Shown here piece by piece: positions 23,720-31,339 of a stretch of 33,909 nucleotides of DNA. Source of the DNA: Oscillospiraceae bacterium (GTDB lineage: Bacteria; Bacillota; Clostridia; Oscillospirales; Oscillospiraceae). Both the position numbers and the translations under genes were made by a program. Below the pieces are notes generated by a model that saw nothing but the letters and a program-made list of their open reading frames with translations, did no database searches and had not been told where the DNA came from. The stretch is from NCBI GenBank assembly GCA_017456645.1, contig JAFTIZ010000031.1, positions 1 through 33,909 on the forward strand, written 5' to 3'. Numbering within the stretch: position 1 is the first letter of the stretch; every line of letters begins with the position of its first letter.

Positions 23720-24181
23720 TCAGAACAGCAAATAGTACATCAGAACCGCGTTGGCAACACCCAGCAGGATGCCCGCAGCGACCTGAACGGGGGTATGACC
23801 CACAAACTTCTTCAGCTTGACCTCCGGCAGCTTATCCTCTGCCAGCTCTTCGAAGGCCTTGACCAGCTCATCGATGATAAACGCCTGCTTCTCTGTCTCA
23901 CGGCGGACGCCGGTGGCATCATGGCAGACGATAATAGCCAGAATCAAACTAATGGCAAACTGCACCGAACCGGTTCCGTAAACGATGCCGATCAAAGTCG
24001 CCACCGAGGTGACCGTGGCCGAATGGCCGCTGGGCATACCGCCGTCACCAAACATACGGCTAAAGTCCAGCTTCTTGTTGATGATCAGGAAAATGATAGT
24101 CTTCAAGACCTGAGCATAAAACCAAGATAGCAAGCCAGTCATCAAAAAGGGGTTTGTAAACAAATCAACGATCCATTCCAT
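23720..24181 (-). CDS. Divergent PAP2-family membrane protein (YuiD-like)
   Basis: This 153-residue protein matches the divergent PAP2 (acid phosphatase/vanadium haloperoxidase-related, DUF212) family: DFSRMFGDGGMPSGHSATV with the phosphatase-like GxxSGHS motif, HDATGVRRETEKQA, and about four TM helices including the final VQVAAGILLGVANAVLMYY. Members are presumed lipid phosphatases of the membrane, but activity has not been shown for most. It is the first gene of the operon with the unknown membrane protein, GT4 and PlsC; dephosphorylating phosphatidic acid to diacylglycerol would feed the glycosyltransferase. The GAGGAG ribosome site is about 10 nt from the ATG. Confidence 0.88.
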   Translation of the reverse strand: MEWIVDLFTNPFLMTGLLSWFYAQVLKTIIFLIINKKLDFSRMFGDGGMPSGHSATVTSVATLIGIVYGTGSVQFAISLILAIIVCHDATGVRRETEKQAFIIDELVKAFEELAEDKLPEVKLKKFVGHTPVQVAAGILLGVANAVLMYYLLF

Positions 24182-24221
24182 ACCGTTCTATCTCCTCTTG
24201 CGGTATTGTGTCTCATGTGTT

Positions 24222-24250
24222 ATCATACCCTATTTTGAACAAATTGTAAA
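24222..24250 (-). promoter_or_regulatory. Promoter of the lipid operon
   Basis: On the minus strand, TTTACA (24250-24245) and TATGAT (24227-24222) are exactly 17 bp apart, 40 bp before the divergent PAP2 start. Confidence 0.7.
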
Positions 24251-24303
24251 GTGCTAGAGCATTTTGTCTGCTTATACCAGCGCCATTTTCGGGAAAAATA
24301 TGC

Positions 24304-24332
24304 TTGACGAAACTGCACATTCCTAGTATACT
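24304..24332 (+). promoter_or_regulatory. Promoter of the papain-like peptidase gene
   Basis: TTGACG (24304-24309) and TATACT (24327-24332) are 17 bp apart. Transcription from about 24339 excludes the longer in-frame start at 24304 and supports ATG 24397. Confidence 0.75.
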
Positions 24333-24396
24333 ACCCGTATACAGTTTTTGCAAGTCTTTTTATCGGTTTTTCGAAAACTTTTTAAGGAGCGTATTT

Positions 24397-24948
24397 ATGA
24401 GCGTATCTTCCCTATCCGGCGAGAAAAGAAAGCTGTATATCCTACTGACCCGCTTCCCCGGTCTGGACTCCGACGCCCTGCGCTGGTGGACCCGGTTTCC
24501 CTATACCCACGCCTCCATCGGTCTGGAGGAGGACATGAACACCTTTTACAGCTTCGTTGTAAAAGGCTTCATCGTTGAGGACATTTCCCGCTACAACAGC
24601 AAGCCCGGCCGCGCCCCCTTCCCCTGCGCGCTGTATGAGCTTGAGGTCTGTCCTGCCGTTTACGAAAAGGCAAAGCAAATTCTGATGAAATTTGTAAGCA
24701 ATCGGGCAAATCTGCATTACAACACGCTGGGTATGCTGCTGAGCTTGATCAAGATCCCTATGCGGCGTCAGAGCCACTATTTCTGCTCCCACTTCGTAGC
24801 GGAGCTGCTGCAGCGGTGCGATGGCGCGCAGCTGAGCAAGCGCAGCACTCTGTACCTGCCCCGGGATCTGCAAAGGCTGGGCGGCATCCGGATGATCTTT
24901 CAGGGCGACCTGCTGCGCATGAGCCACCAGTATCCGGCATTGGGATAA
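24397..24948 (+). CDS. Permuted papain-like (NlpC/P60-related) cysteine peptidase
   Basis: This 183-residue protein has a candidate catalytic His in FPYTHASIGLE (His38) and a Cys in SHYFCSHFVAELLQRC (Cys130, followed by SHF). The His-before-Cys order is that of circularly permuted NlpC/P60 relatives of the YaeF/YiiX type, which hydrolyse amide or lipid-linked bonds rather than only peptidoglycan. There is no signal peptide, so it may act inside the cell. ATG 24397 has AAGGAG 7 nt upstream; the in-frame codons back to 24304 lie upstream of the predicted transcript start. It has its own promoter and terminator. The substrate is unknown. Confidence 0.75.
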   Translation: MSVSSLSGEKRKLYILLTRFPGLDSDALRWWTRFPYTHASIGLEEDMNTFYSFVVKGFIVEDISRYNSKPGRAPFPCALYELEVCPAVYEKAKQILMKFVSNRANLHYNTLGMLLSLIKIPMRRQSHYFCSHFVAELLQRCDGAQLSKRSTLYLPRDLQRLGGIRMIFQGDLLRMSHQYPALG

Positions 24949-24970
24949 TATGTTCCTGAAATGATATTCT

Positions 24971-25006
24971 CACCGCCCTGAAAATTCAGGGCGGTGGTCG
25001 TTTTTT
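24971..25006 (+). terminator. Intrinsic terminator after the peptidase gene
   Basis: CACCGCCCTGAA (24971-24982) pairs perfectly with TTCAGGGCGGTG (24985-24996), followed by GTCG and six T. Confidence 0.88.
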
Positions 25007-25029
25007 GGTAGAATAATTGCACCAACCCA

Positions 25030-25057
25030 TTGATTATTTGAGAATTTGTGGTATTAT
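25030..25057 (+). promoter_or_regulatory. Promoter of the ABC-F gene
   Basis: TTGATT (25030-25035) and TATTAT (25052-25057) are 16 bp apart, leaving a leader of about 60 nt. No short leader peptide or attenuator of the antibiotic-responsive ABC-F type is evident in it. Confidence 0.5.
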
Positions 25058-25123
25058 TAAAATGTATGATTATACGCCTACGGCGCGCACTAACGATTAT
25101 TGGTATGACTAAAGGAGTAAAAA

Positions 25124-26731
25124 ATGATCACAGTAAGCAATCTTGGTATGCAATTTGGCGGTCAGTGGCTGTTCCAGCACGTTGACCTGCAGTTTCTCCC
25201 CGGCAACTGCTACGGCATCATCGGTGCCAACGGCGCCGGTAAATCCACCTTCCTGCGGCTGCTGACCGGTGAGCTGGAGTCCACCGCCGGCAATATCATC
25301 ATCGATCCCGATAAGCGAGTATCTGTTCTGAAGCAGAACCAGAACGCCTATGACGAATACACCGTCATGGACACCGTCATCATGGGCAACCAGCACCTGT
25401 ATGAGGTGATGAAGGAAAAGGACGCCATCTACGAGAAGGAGGACTTCTCCGATGCGGACGGTCTACGCGCCGCCGATCTGGAAGCCGAGTTCGCCGAGCT
25501 GGGCGGCTGGGAAGCCGAGTCCGATGCCTCCCGCCTGCTGCAGGGTCTGGGCATCGGCACCGATATGCACTACGACATGATGGGCTCCACCGACCCCCGT
25601 CTGAAGGTGAAGGTTCTGCTGGCTCAGGCGCTGTTCGGCAACCCCGACATCATCATGCTGGACGAGCCCACCAACAACCTTGACATCGAGGCCATCAACT
25701 GGCTGGAGGACTTCCTGCTGGAGTTCCCCGGCATGGTCATCGCGGTTTCCCATGACCGCCACTTCCTGAATACTGTCTGCACCCATACTGTGGATATCGA
25801 CTACGGCAAGATCAAGATGTACGTCGGTAACTACGACTTCTGGTACGAATCCTCTCAGATGGTTCAGGCCATGATCCGCAACAAGAACAAGAAGAATCAG
25901 GAAAAGATCGAGGAGCTGCAGCTGTTCATTCAGCGTTTCTCTGCCAACAAGTCCAAGGCCAAGCAGGCTACCGCCCGCCGGAAGCTGCTGGACAAGCTGA
26001 CCGTTGAGGAAATGCCCTGCTCCACCCGCCGTTACCCCTTCGTGGGCTTCATGCCCGAGCGTGAGCTGGGTAAGGACATCCTGACCGTTAAGGATGTTTC
26101 CGTCACCGTGGACGGCGAAAAGCTGCTGGATAAGGTCTATTTCAGCGTCAACCGCACCGACAAGATCGCCTTCGTCGGTGAAAACGAGAAGGCTCAGACC
26201 GCTCTATTCCAGATCCTCATGGGTGAGCTGGAGCCCGATGAAGGCTCTATCAAGTGGGGCATCTCCACTGTTCGCAGCTACCTGCCCAAGGACAACAGCG
26301 AGTATTTCGAGGGCAACAAGATGGAGCTGGTGGATTGGCTGCGCCAGTACAGCGCCAAGAAGGACGATGTGTACCTGCGTGGCTTCCTTGGTCGTATGCT
26401 CTTCGGAAACGATGACGTGTTCAAGAGTGTTGAGGTTCTCTCCGGTGGCGAAAAGGTTCGCTGCATGCTCTCCAAGATGATGCTCTCCGGCGCCAACGTT
26501 GTGCTGCTGGACCAGCCTACCAACCATCTGGACATGGAGTCCATTCAGGCCGTCAACAAGGGTCTGGAGGCCTTCAACGGCGTGGTTCTGCTGGCTTCCC
26601 ACGACCACGAAATGCTGACCTCCACCTGTAACCGCGTCATCGCCTTCCAGCCCGACGGCACCATCGTGGACAAGTACGGCACCTACGACGATTATCTTGC
26701 CTGGGTGGCGGAGAACAAAGCAAATAATTGA
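25124..26731 (+). CDS. ABC-F ATPase with one degenerate ATP site
   Basis: This 535-residue soluble ABC-F protein has two nucleotide-binding domains joined by a charged helical linker (about 244-300) that in the family reaches into the ribosomal E site. Site one looks active: Walker A GANGAGKS (34-41), Walker B MLDEPTNNLD with Glu181, and the partner signature LSGGEK (439-444). Site two is degenerate everywhere: Walker A GENEKAQT (352-359) lacks the Lys, the partner signature LSGGQ is replaced by TDPRL (156-160), and Glu464 is Gln (LLDQPTNHLD). Closest in layout to YkpA/YbiT. It may be a translation factor rather than a resistance protein, by inference. The start has AAAGGAG 7 nt upstream. Confidence 0.92.
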   Translation: MITVSNLGMQFGGQWLFQHVDLQFLPGNCYGIIGANGAGKSTFLRLLTGELESTAGNIIIDPDKRVSVLKQNQNAYDEYTVMDTVIMGNQHLYEVMKEKDAIYEKEDFSDADGLRAADLEAEFAELGGWEAESDASRLLQGLGIGTDMHYDMMGSTDPRLKVKVLLAQALFGNPDIIMLDEPTNNLDIEAINWLEDFLLEFPGMVIAVSHDRHFLNTVCTHTVDIDYGKIKMYVGNYDFWYESSQMVQAMIRNKNKKNQEKIEELQLFIQRFSANKSKAKQATARRKLLDKLTVEEMPCSTRRYPFVGFMPERELGKDILTVKDVSVTVDGEKLLDKVYFSVNRTDKIAFVGENEKAQTALFQILMGELEPDEGSIKWGISTVRSYLPKDNSEYFEGNKMELVDWLRQYSAKKDDVYLRGFLGRMLFGNDDVFKSVEVLSGGEKVRCMLSKMMLSGANVVLLDQPTNHLDMESIQAVNKGLEAFNGVVLLASHDHEMLTSTCNRVIAFQPDGTIVDKYGTYDDYLAWVAENKANN

Positions 26732-26742
26732 TATTCTTTCTT

Positions 26743-26809
26743 AGATACGAGATATGTACTATGAGATATTTATTGGATATCGCTATCTCGTATCTCATAT
26801 CTCGTATCT
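26743..26809. repeat. Inverted GAGATA-type repeat before argS
   Basis: AGATACGAGATATG (26743-26756) pairs perfectly with CATATCTCGTATCT (26796-26809), and ATGAGATA (26761-26768) with TATCTCAT (26791-26798). All are built from GAGATA/GATACGAG units. There are no spacers of CRISPR type. It fills the ABC-F/argS gap and could fold in the transcript just before the argS ribosome site. Confidence 0.7.
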
Positions 26810-26827
26810 TAATATAGGAGTAACGAT

Positions 26828-28576
26828 ATGAACAAGATTCTAGACATTATCACCGCCAAGATGCAGCAGGCATTTATCGACGCCGGCTACGATGCATCCT
26901 TCGGCCGGGTGACGGTTTCCAACCGCCCCGACCTGTGTGAGTATCAGTGCAACGGCGCCCTCAGCGCCGCCAAGCAGTACAAGTGCGCCCCCATTGCCAT
27001 CGCCAACGCAGTGGTGGAAAAGCTGGATGCCAACGATTACAGTCTGGTGGAGGCCGTGATGCCCGGTTTCATTAACCTGAAGCTTTCCGGTGGATTTTTG
27101 CGGAATTATCTGGATGAAATGAGAACTTCTCCGGATTTTGGCGTAGAAAAAGTTGGTGCGGGCAAATCCGCTGTGGTGGACTACGGCGGTGCCAACGTGG
27201 CAAAACCCCTGCACATCGGCCACCTGCGCCCCGCCATCATCGGCGAAAGCCTGAAGCGGCTGCACAAATTCATGGGCTACGACACCATCGGTGACGTGCA
27301 TCTGGGCGACTGGGGTCTGCAGATGGGTCTGATCATTGCCGAGCTTCACGAGCGTCAGCCTGAGCTTCCCTACTTCGATCCGGATTTCACCGGCGATTAC
27401 CCCGCCGAGTCCCCCTTCACTCTGACGGAGCTGGAGGAGATCTACCCCACCGCGTCTTCCAAGAAGTCCGATCCCGTGTTCGCCGAGAAGGCCCACACCG
27501 CAACCTACGAGCTTCAGCAGGGGCGCCGGGGCTATCGTGCCATCTGGGATCACATCATGGGAGTTTCTCTGCCTGATCTGCGTCGGATTTACGGTGTTCT
27601 GGATGTGCATTTTGAGAAGTGGCTGGGCGAAAGCGATGCTGATCCCTACATTCCTGCCATGGTCAGCGACCTGAAGGAACGGGGCATCGCTGTGCAGAGC
27701 GAGGGCGCATGGGTCATCCCCGTTGCGGAGGACACCGACAAGAAGGACGTTCCTCCCATGATTCTGGTGAAGTCCGACGGCTCTGCCATCTACGCCACTA
27801 CCGACCTTGCAACCATGGTTCAGCGTATGCAGGACTGGAACCCCGACAAGATGCTCTACGTCACCGACAAGCGTCAGAATCTGCACTTTGAGCAGGTATT
27901 CCGTGCCGCCAAAAAATCCGGTATCGTCAAGGCGGAAACGGAGCTTCAGCACGTGGGTCACGGCACCATGAACGGTGCCGACGGCAAGCCCTTCAAGACC
28001 CGCGACGGCGGCGTCCTGCGACTGGAGACTCTGATCTCTGACATGACCGATTTTGTCCGCTCTAAGGTTGTGGAGAATAAGATCGTTGGCGAGGACGAGG
28101 TAGAGGCTACCACCGCCAAGATCGCTCTTGCCGCCCTGAAATACGGTGACCTGAGTAACCAGCCCACCAAGGATTACAACTTCGATCTGGAGCGGTTCGC
28201 TGCCTTTGAGGGCAACACCGGCCCTTATATCCTGTACACCATCGTGCGGATCAAGTCCATCCTTGCCCGTTACGGCGATTGGAAACACCTGAGCATTCAG
28301 GAGCCTGCCAACCCTGAGGCCAAGGAGCTGATGCTGACGATCACCAAGTTCGGCCCCACCATGGAAAGCGCCCTGAGCAATCTGGCGCCCAACATGATCT
28401 GCGCCTATATCTATGAGCTGGCGGGCACTGCCAACAAGTTCTATCACGAAACTCCCATTTTAAAGGAAGAGAACGAGCAGCTGAAGGCCGGCTATATCGC
28501 TCTGATGGGTCTGACCAAGGAGATTCTGGAGACCTGCATTGAGCTGCTGGGCTTTGAAGCGCCCGAAAAAATGTAA
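26828..28576 (+). CDS. argS: Arginyl-tRNA synthetase
   Basis: This 582-residue class Ia synthetase charges tRNA(Arg) with arginine. It has the N-terminal additional domain (about 1-110), the HIGH motif KPLHIGHLRPAIIGE (near residues 124-138), the following LGDWGLQMGLI segment, a KMSKS-region equivalent GTMNGADGKPFKTRDGG without a canonical KMSKS, as in many ArgRSs, and the C-terminal DALR anticodon-binding domain containing NTGPYILYTIVRI. Length is slightly longer than average. AGGAG lies 8 nt before the ATG. It is preceded by the GAGATA inverted repeat, and no T-box features were seen there. A bidirectional terminator follows. Confidence 0.97.
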   Translation: MNKILDIITAKMQQAFIDAGYDASFGRVTVSNRPDLCEYQCNGALSAAKQYKCAPIAIANAVVEKLDANDYSLVEAVMPGFINLKLSGGFLRNYLDEMRTSPDFGVEKVGAGKSAVVDYGGANVAKPLHIGHLRPAIIGESLKRLHKFMGYDTIGDVHLGDWGLQMGLIIAELHERQPELPYFDPDFTGDYPAESPFTLTELEEIYPTASSKKSDPVFAEKAHTATYELQQGRRGYRAIWDHIMGVSLPDLRRIYGVLDVHFEKWLGESDADPYIPAMVSDLKERGIAVQSEGAWVIPVAEDTDKKDVPPMILVKSDGSAIYATTDLATMVQRMQDWNPDKMLYVTDKRQNLHFEQVFRAAKKSGIVKAETELQHVGHGTMNGADGKPFKTRDGGVLRLETLISDMTDFVRSKVVENKIVGEDEVEATTAKIALAALKYGDLSNQPTKDYNFDLERFAAFEGNTGPYILYTIVRIKSILARYGDWKHLSIQEPANPEAKELMLTITKFGPTMESALSNLAPNMICAYIYELAGTANKFYHETPILKEENEQLKAGYIALMGLTKEILETCIELLGFEAPEKM

Positions 28577-28614
28577 AAAGGAACGCCGTCGCGGCAGCGA
28601 CGGCGTTCCTTTTT
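28575..28614. terminator. Bidirectional terminator between argS and the ABC exporter
   Basis: AAAAAGGAACGCCGTCGC (28575-28592) and its complement (28597-28614) surround a GGCA loop. The arms carry A and T tracts for both directions. They overlap the argS stop and the last codon of the convergent gene. Confidence 0.92.
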
Positions 28615-30367
28615 ATCTCCAGTTGTTGGCGTTTTGGGTGTTGTACAGATTGGCGTAGATGCCACCGGCGTTCACCAGCTCCTCATGGGTGCCGCTTTCG
28701 GTGATCACGCCATCGGCAATGGAAATGATCCGGCTTGCAGCCCGGATGGTGCTGAGCCGGTGAGCAATGATCAAAGTCGTACGACCCACAGCCAACGCAT
28801 CAAAGGCTCGCTGTATCTTCGCCTCGGTCACGGAGTCCAGTGCGGAGGTCGCCTCGTCCAGAATAAGGATCGGCGGGTTCTTCAGGAAGATCCGCGCAAT
28901 GGCAATGCGCTGCTTCTGTCCGCCGGAGAGCAGAGTGCCCCGCTCGCCCACATAAGTGTCGAAGCCCTTGGGCATAGCCAGAATATCCTCATAGATCTCC
29001 GCCTTTTTCGCCGCCTCAATGACCTCCTCCATGGTGGCATCGGGCTTGCCGTAGCGGATGTTCTCAAAGATCGTATCGGCAAAGAGAAACACATCCTGCT
29101 GCACGATACCGATGTTGCGGTGGATGGAGTGCTGGGTCACATCCCGAATATCCTGCCCGTCAATGCGGATCGAACCGCCGGATACATCGTAGAACCGGGG
29201 GATCAGTTGACATAACGTCGTCTTACCGCCACCGGAGGGGCCAACGATGGCCACGGTTTCGCCGGGGATGATGTGCAGGCTCACGCTGCGAAGCACATCC
29301 AGCTTGCCGTCATAGGCGAAGGAAACATCGTCCACCTCGATCTCGCCCTTGATATCCTGCAGATCCGGCGCGTTTTCCTTATCCTGCAGAGTAGGCTCGG
29401 TACGCATGATGCCCACGAACCGGTTCAGACCGGCGAAGCCGTTGGCGAACATCTCCGAAAATCCGGAGAGCTTACGCATAGGGCCAACAAAAGAGGCGAT
29501 GTACAGCGTAAACGTCAGCAGATCCCGATAATCCATCCGGTTTTCCATGACGAACCAGCCGCCAACGCCGATGATCACCACATTCAAACTGCACAGAAAA
29601 AACTCGGTGCAGCTGAAAAACCGACCCATGGCCTTGTGGAATTCCCGTTTGGAGGTCTTGTAGATCTCATTGGCCGCCGTGAAGCGTGCGTTTTCCACAT
29701 CCTCGTTGGCAAAGGCCTTGGCGGTACGGATGCCGGAAAGGCTGGTCTCGATTTCCTGATTGATATAGCCGGTCTTTTCCTTCATGCCCTTGGAGGCCTT
29801 GGCCATAGAGCGGCGCATAGTCATGACCACGATCAGGAAGATCGGAATCATGATCGCCACGATCAGCGCCAGCTCCCAGCGAACGGAAACCATGACCACA
29901 AGAGCGCCCACGATGGTCAGCACCGAGGTCAGCAGATCCTCCGGGCCGTGGTGAGCAAGCTCCGTCAGGTCAAACAGATCCGTAGTCAGGCGGCTCATGA
30001 GCTGGCCGGTGCGGTTGCTGTCGTAAAAATCGAAGCTCATGGACTGCATATGCCGGAACAGATCAGCGCGGATATCCGCCTCCACCCGAATGCCGAAGGT
30101 GTGACCGAGATAGGCCACCGTGTAATTCAGCAGGGATCGCAGCAGGTAGCAGCCCAGCGCCGCCACCATCACAGTAAAGAACAGCTGATACATCTTCCCC
30201 GGCAGCATCTCATACAGCGCGCTGCGGGTGATCAGCGGAAAGGCAAGGTCGATGGCGGCAATCAGCACCGCGCAGGTGATATCCACCATGAACAGCTTCC
30301 AATGCCGCTTAAAATAGCCCAGAAAAATACTTAACGGGCGTTTTTTCTGATAATCTTTCGGTGTCAT
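28613..30367 (-). CDS. ABC exporter half-transporter (MsbA/LmrA-like)
   Basis: This 584-residue protein fuses a six-helix exporter membrane domain (about 25-305) to an ATPase domain (about 340-584). It shows Walker A GPSGGGKTT, a Q-loop region NIGIVQQDVFLFADTI, signature LLSGGQKQRIAIARI, Walker B ILILDEATSALD and the H-loop IAHRLSTI. All motifs are complete, so a homodimer is possible. Such exporters move lipids, peptides or drugs outward; no substrate can be named. ATG 30367 is chosen over five in-frame upstream ATGs because GGAGG lies 8 nt before it and the strong promoter at 30393-30421 starts transcription near 30386. The gene is monocistronic. Confidence 0.93.
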   Translation of the reverse strand: MTPKDYQKKRPLSIFLGYFKRHWKLFMVDITCAVLIAAIDLAFPLITRSALYEMLPGKMYQLFFTVMVAALGCYLLRSLLNYTVAYLGHTFGIRVEADIRADLFRHMQSMSFDFYDSNRTGQLMSRLTTDLFDLTELAHHGPEDLLTSVLTIVGALVVMVSVRWELALIVAIMIPIFLIVVMTMRRSMAKASKGMKEKTGYINQEIETSLSGIRTAKAFANEDVENARFTAANEIYKTSKREFHKAMGRFFSCTEFFLCSLNVVIIGVGGWFVMENRMDYRDLLTFTLYIASFVGPMRKLSGFSEMFANGFAGLNRFVGIMRTEPTLQDKENAPDLQDIKGEIEVDDVSFAYDGKLDVLRSVSLHIIPGETVAIVGPSGGGKTTLCQLIPRFYDVSGGSIRIDGQDIRDVTQHSIHRNIGIVQQDVFLFADTIFENIRYGKPDATMEEVIEAAKKAEIYEDILAMPKGFDTYVGERGTLLSGGQKQRIAIARIFLKNPPILILDEATSALDSVTEAKIQRAFDALAVGRTTLIIAHRLSTIRAASRIISIADGVITESGTHEELVNAGGIYANLYNTQNANNWR

Positions 30368-30392
30368 CTGGGTATCCTCCATTTCTGTAGCC

Positions 30393-30421
30393 ATTATACA
30401 CACTTTTTCCGTGACTTTCAA
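30393..30421 (-). promoter_or_regulatory. Promoter of the ABC exporter gene
   Basis: On the minus strand, TTGAAA (30421-30416) and a consensus TATAAT (30398-30393) are 17 bp apart, about 26 bp before the ATG. Confidence 0.85.
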
Positions 30422-30465
30422 GTAGCCGCAGGCGGGCGAAATAGTTTCAGTTTGTAACTTAATGG

Positions 30466-30494
30466 TTGCAATTTGTAACCTTTTGTGGTACAAT
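30466..30494 (+). promoter_or_regulatory. Promoter of the 30526 membrane-protein gene
   Basis: TTGCAA (30466-30471) and TACAAT (30489-30494), 17 bp apart, are the same pair of hexamers, with the same TGG before the -10, as the promoter at 172-200. Confidence 0.75.
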
Positions 30495-30525
30495 CTAGAA
30501 AAATTCTATAAAAGGATTGATGCAC

Positions 30526-31296
30526 ATGACCTTCCACGATTGGATCTATAGCAATTATCCCGCCGATGCGGCCATCGACGGTCGCTACGGCGCGCTGCAC
30601 ATCGGCGTGATGATCGCCTGCGTTGCGTTGATCATCCTGATCGCCTTCCTGCGCCGGCGGGATGAGAAAATCAAGCAGGGCGTCCTGACCGCGCTGGCGG
30701 TTGCCATTGCCGTACTGGAGATCGCCCGCCGGGTCATTAATCTGTGCAGGGGCTTGCCCACCGAATGGGATAGCTGGGCATACCTTCTGATCCCCCGCCC
30801 CTGGTGCGCGATCTCCTGCTGGCTGACCATGTACACCGTTTTGTTTGGCAAAAAAACCTGGCTGTATAATTTCAGCGCTATGAACAGCCTGCTTTGCGCG
30901 CTGGTTTTCTTCGCATATCCCAGCGTAGGCTTTAACCACCGGGTAATCTTATTTGAAAATGTTTACTCCATAGCCACTCACAGCCTGCTGCTGATCAGCT
31001 CCATCAGTATGATTACGTTGGCTTTTGCGGATTTCCGGCTGAAAGCGTCGGAGATTTTCGGCTGCGTAGGTCTGCTTGCGGGCGTATTCTTGTACGCCAC
31101 GGCAGAGATTCTGCTGGGTATCGAAGCGGATCCGCTGTACTTCATGCCCGAAAATGAAGTGCAGGCGTTTCTTGGGGTCAATTATCCGGCATTTCTGGTG
31201 ATATATGTAGGGTTTCTGGCAGTTTATTTCTCCGCCTTCTATCTGGTGCGGCATCTGGTTACCGGCCGAAAAAAGAAGGCAGTCCCCGTTTCCTGA
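30526..31296 (+). CDS. Polytopic membrane protein of unknown function
   Basis: This 256-residue protein has about seven TM helices (for example HIGVMIACVALIILIAFL near 25-43, VLTALAVAIAVLEIARRV, NSLLCALVFFAYPSVGF, EIFGCVGLLAGVFLYATAEI and FLVIYVGFLAVYFSAFYLV). The pattern of helices with an external FAYPSVGFNHR segment is loosely reminiscent of YwaF/TMEM164-like proteins, but I cannot assign it firmly. ATG 30526 is favoured over TTG 30517 and ATG 30520 because AAAGGA (30511-30516) is then well spaced. It is monocistronic with its own promoter and a bidirectional terminator at 31297. No functional context is given by its neighbours. Confidence 0.8.
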   Translation: MTFHDWIYSNYPADAAIDGRYGALHIGVMIACVALIILIAFLRRRDEKIKQGVLTALAVAIAVLEIARRVINLCRGLPTEWDSWAYLLIPRPWCAISCWLTMYTVLFGKKTWLYNFSAMNSLLCALVFFAYPSVGFNHRVILFENVYSIATHSLLLISSISMITLAFADFRLKASEIFGCVGLLAGVFLYATAEILLGIEADPLYFMPENEVQAFLGVNYPAFLVIYVGFLAVYFSAFYLVRHLVTGRKKKAVPVS

Positions 31297-31333
31297 AAAA
31301 AACTCCGCTGTGCAACTGCACAGCGGAGTTTTT
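31297..31333. terminator. Bidirectional terminator before serA
   Basis: AACTCCGCTGTGCA (31301-31314) pairs with TGCACAGCGGAGTT (31317-31330) around an AC loop, flanked by A and T runs that work in both directions. It serves the convergent genes 30526 and serA. Confidence 0.9.
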
Positions 31334-31339
31334 GATTGC

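Noticed and set aside
25058-25123. Possible antibiotic-responsive attenuator in the ABC-F leader
   Set aside because: The leader is short, with no leader peptide and no terminator hairpin of its own; the hairpin at 24971 belongs to the previous gene.
26740-26812. Possible CRISPR-like or T-box leader before argS
   Set aside because: The GAGATA units are contiguous with no unique spacers, and there is no T-box sequence, specifier loop or terminator/antiterminator pair.
26840-28447. A 535-codon open frame antisense to argS
   Set aside because: The argS reading has all family motifs; the antisense product has none.
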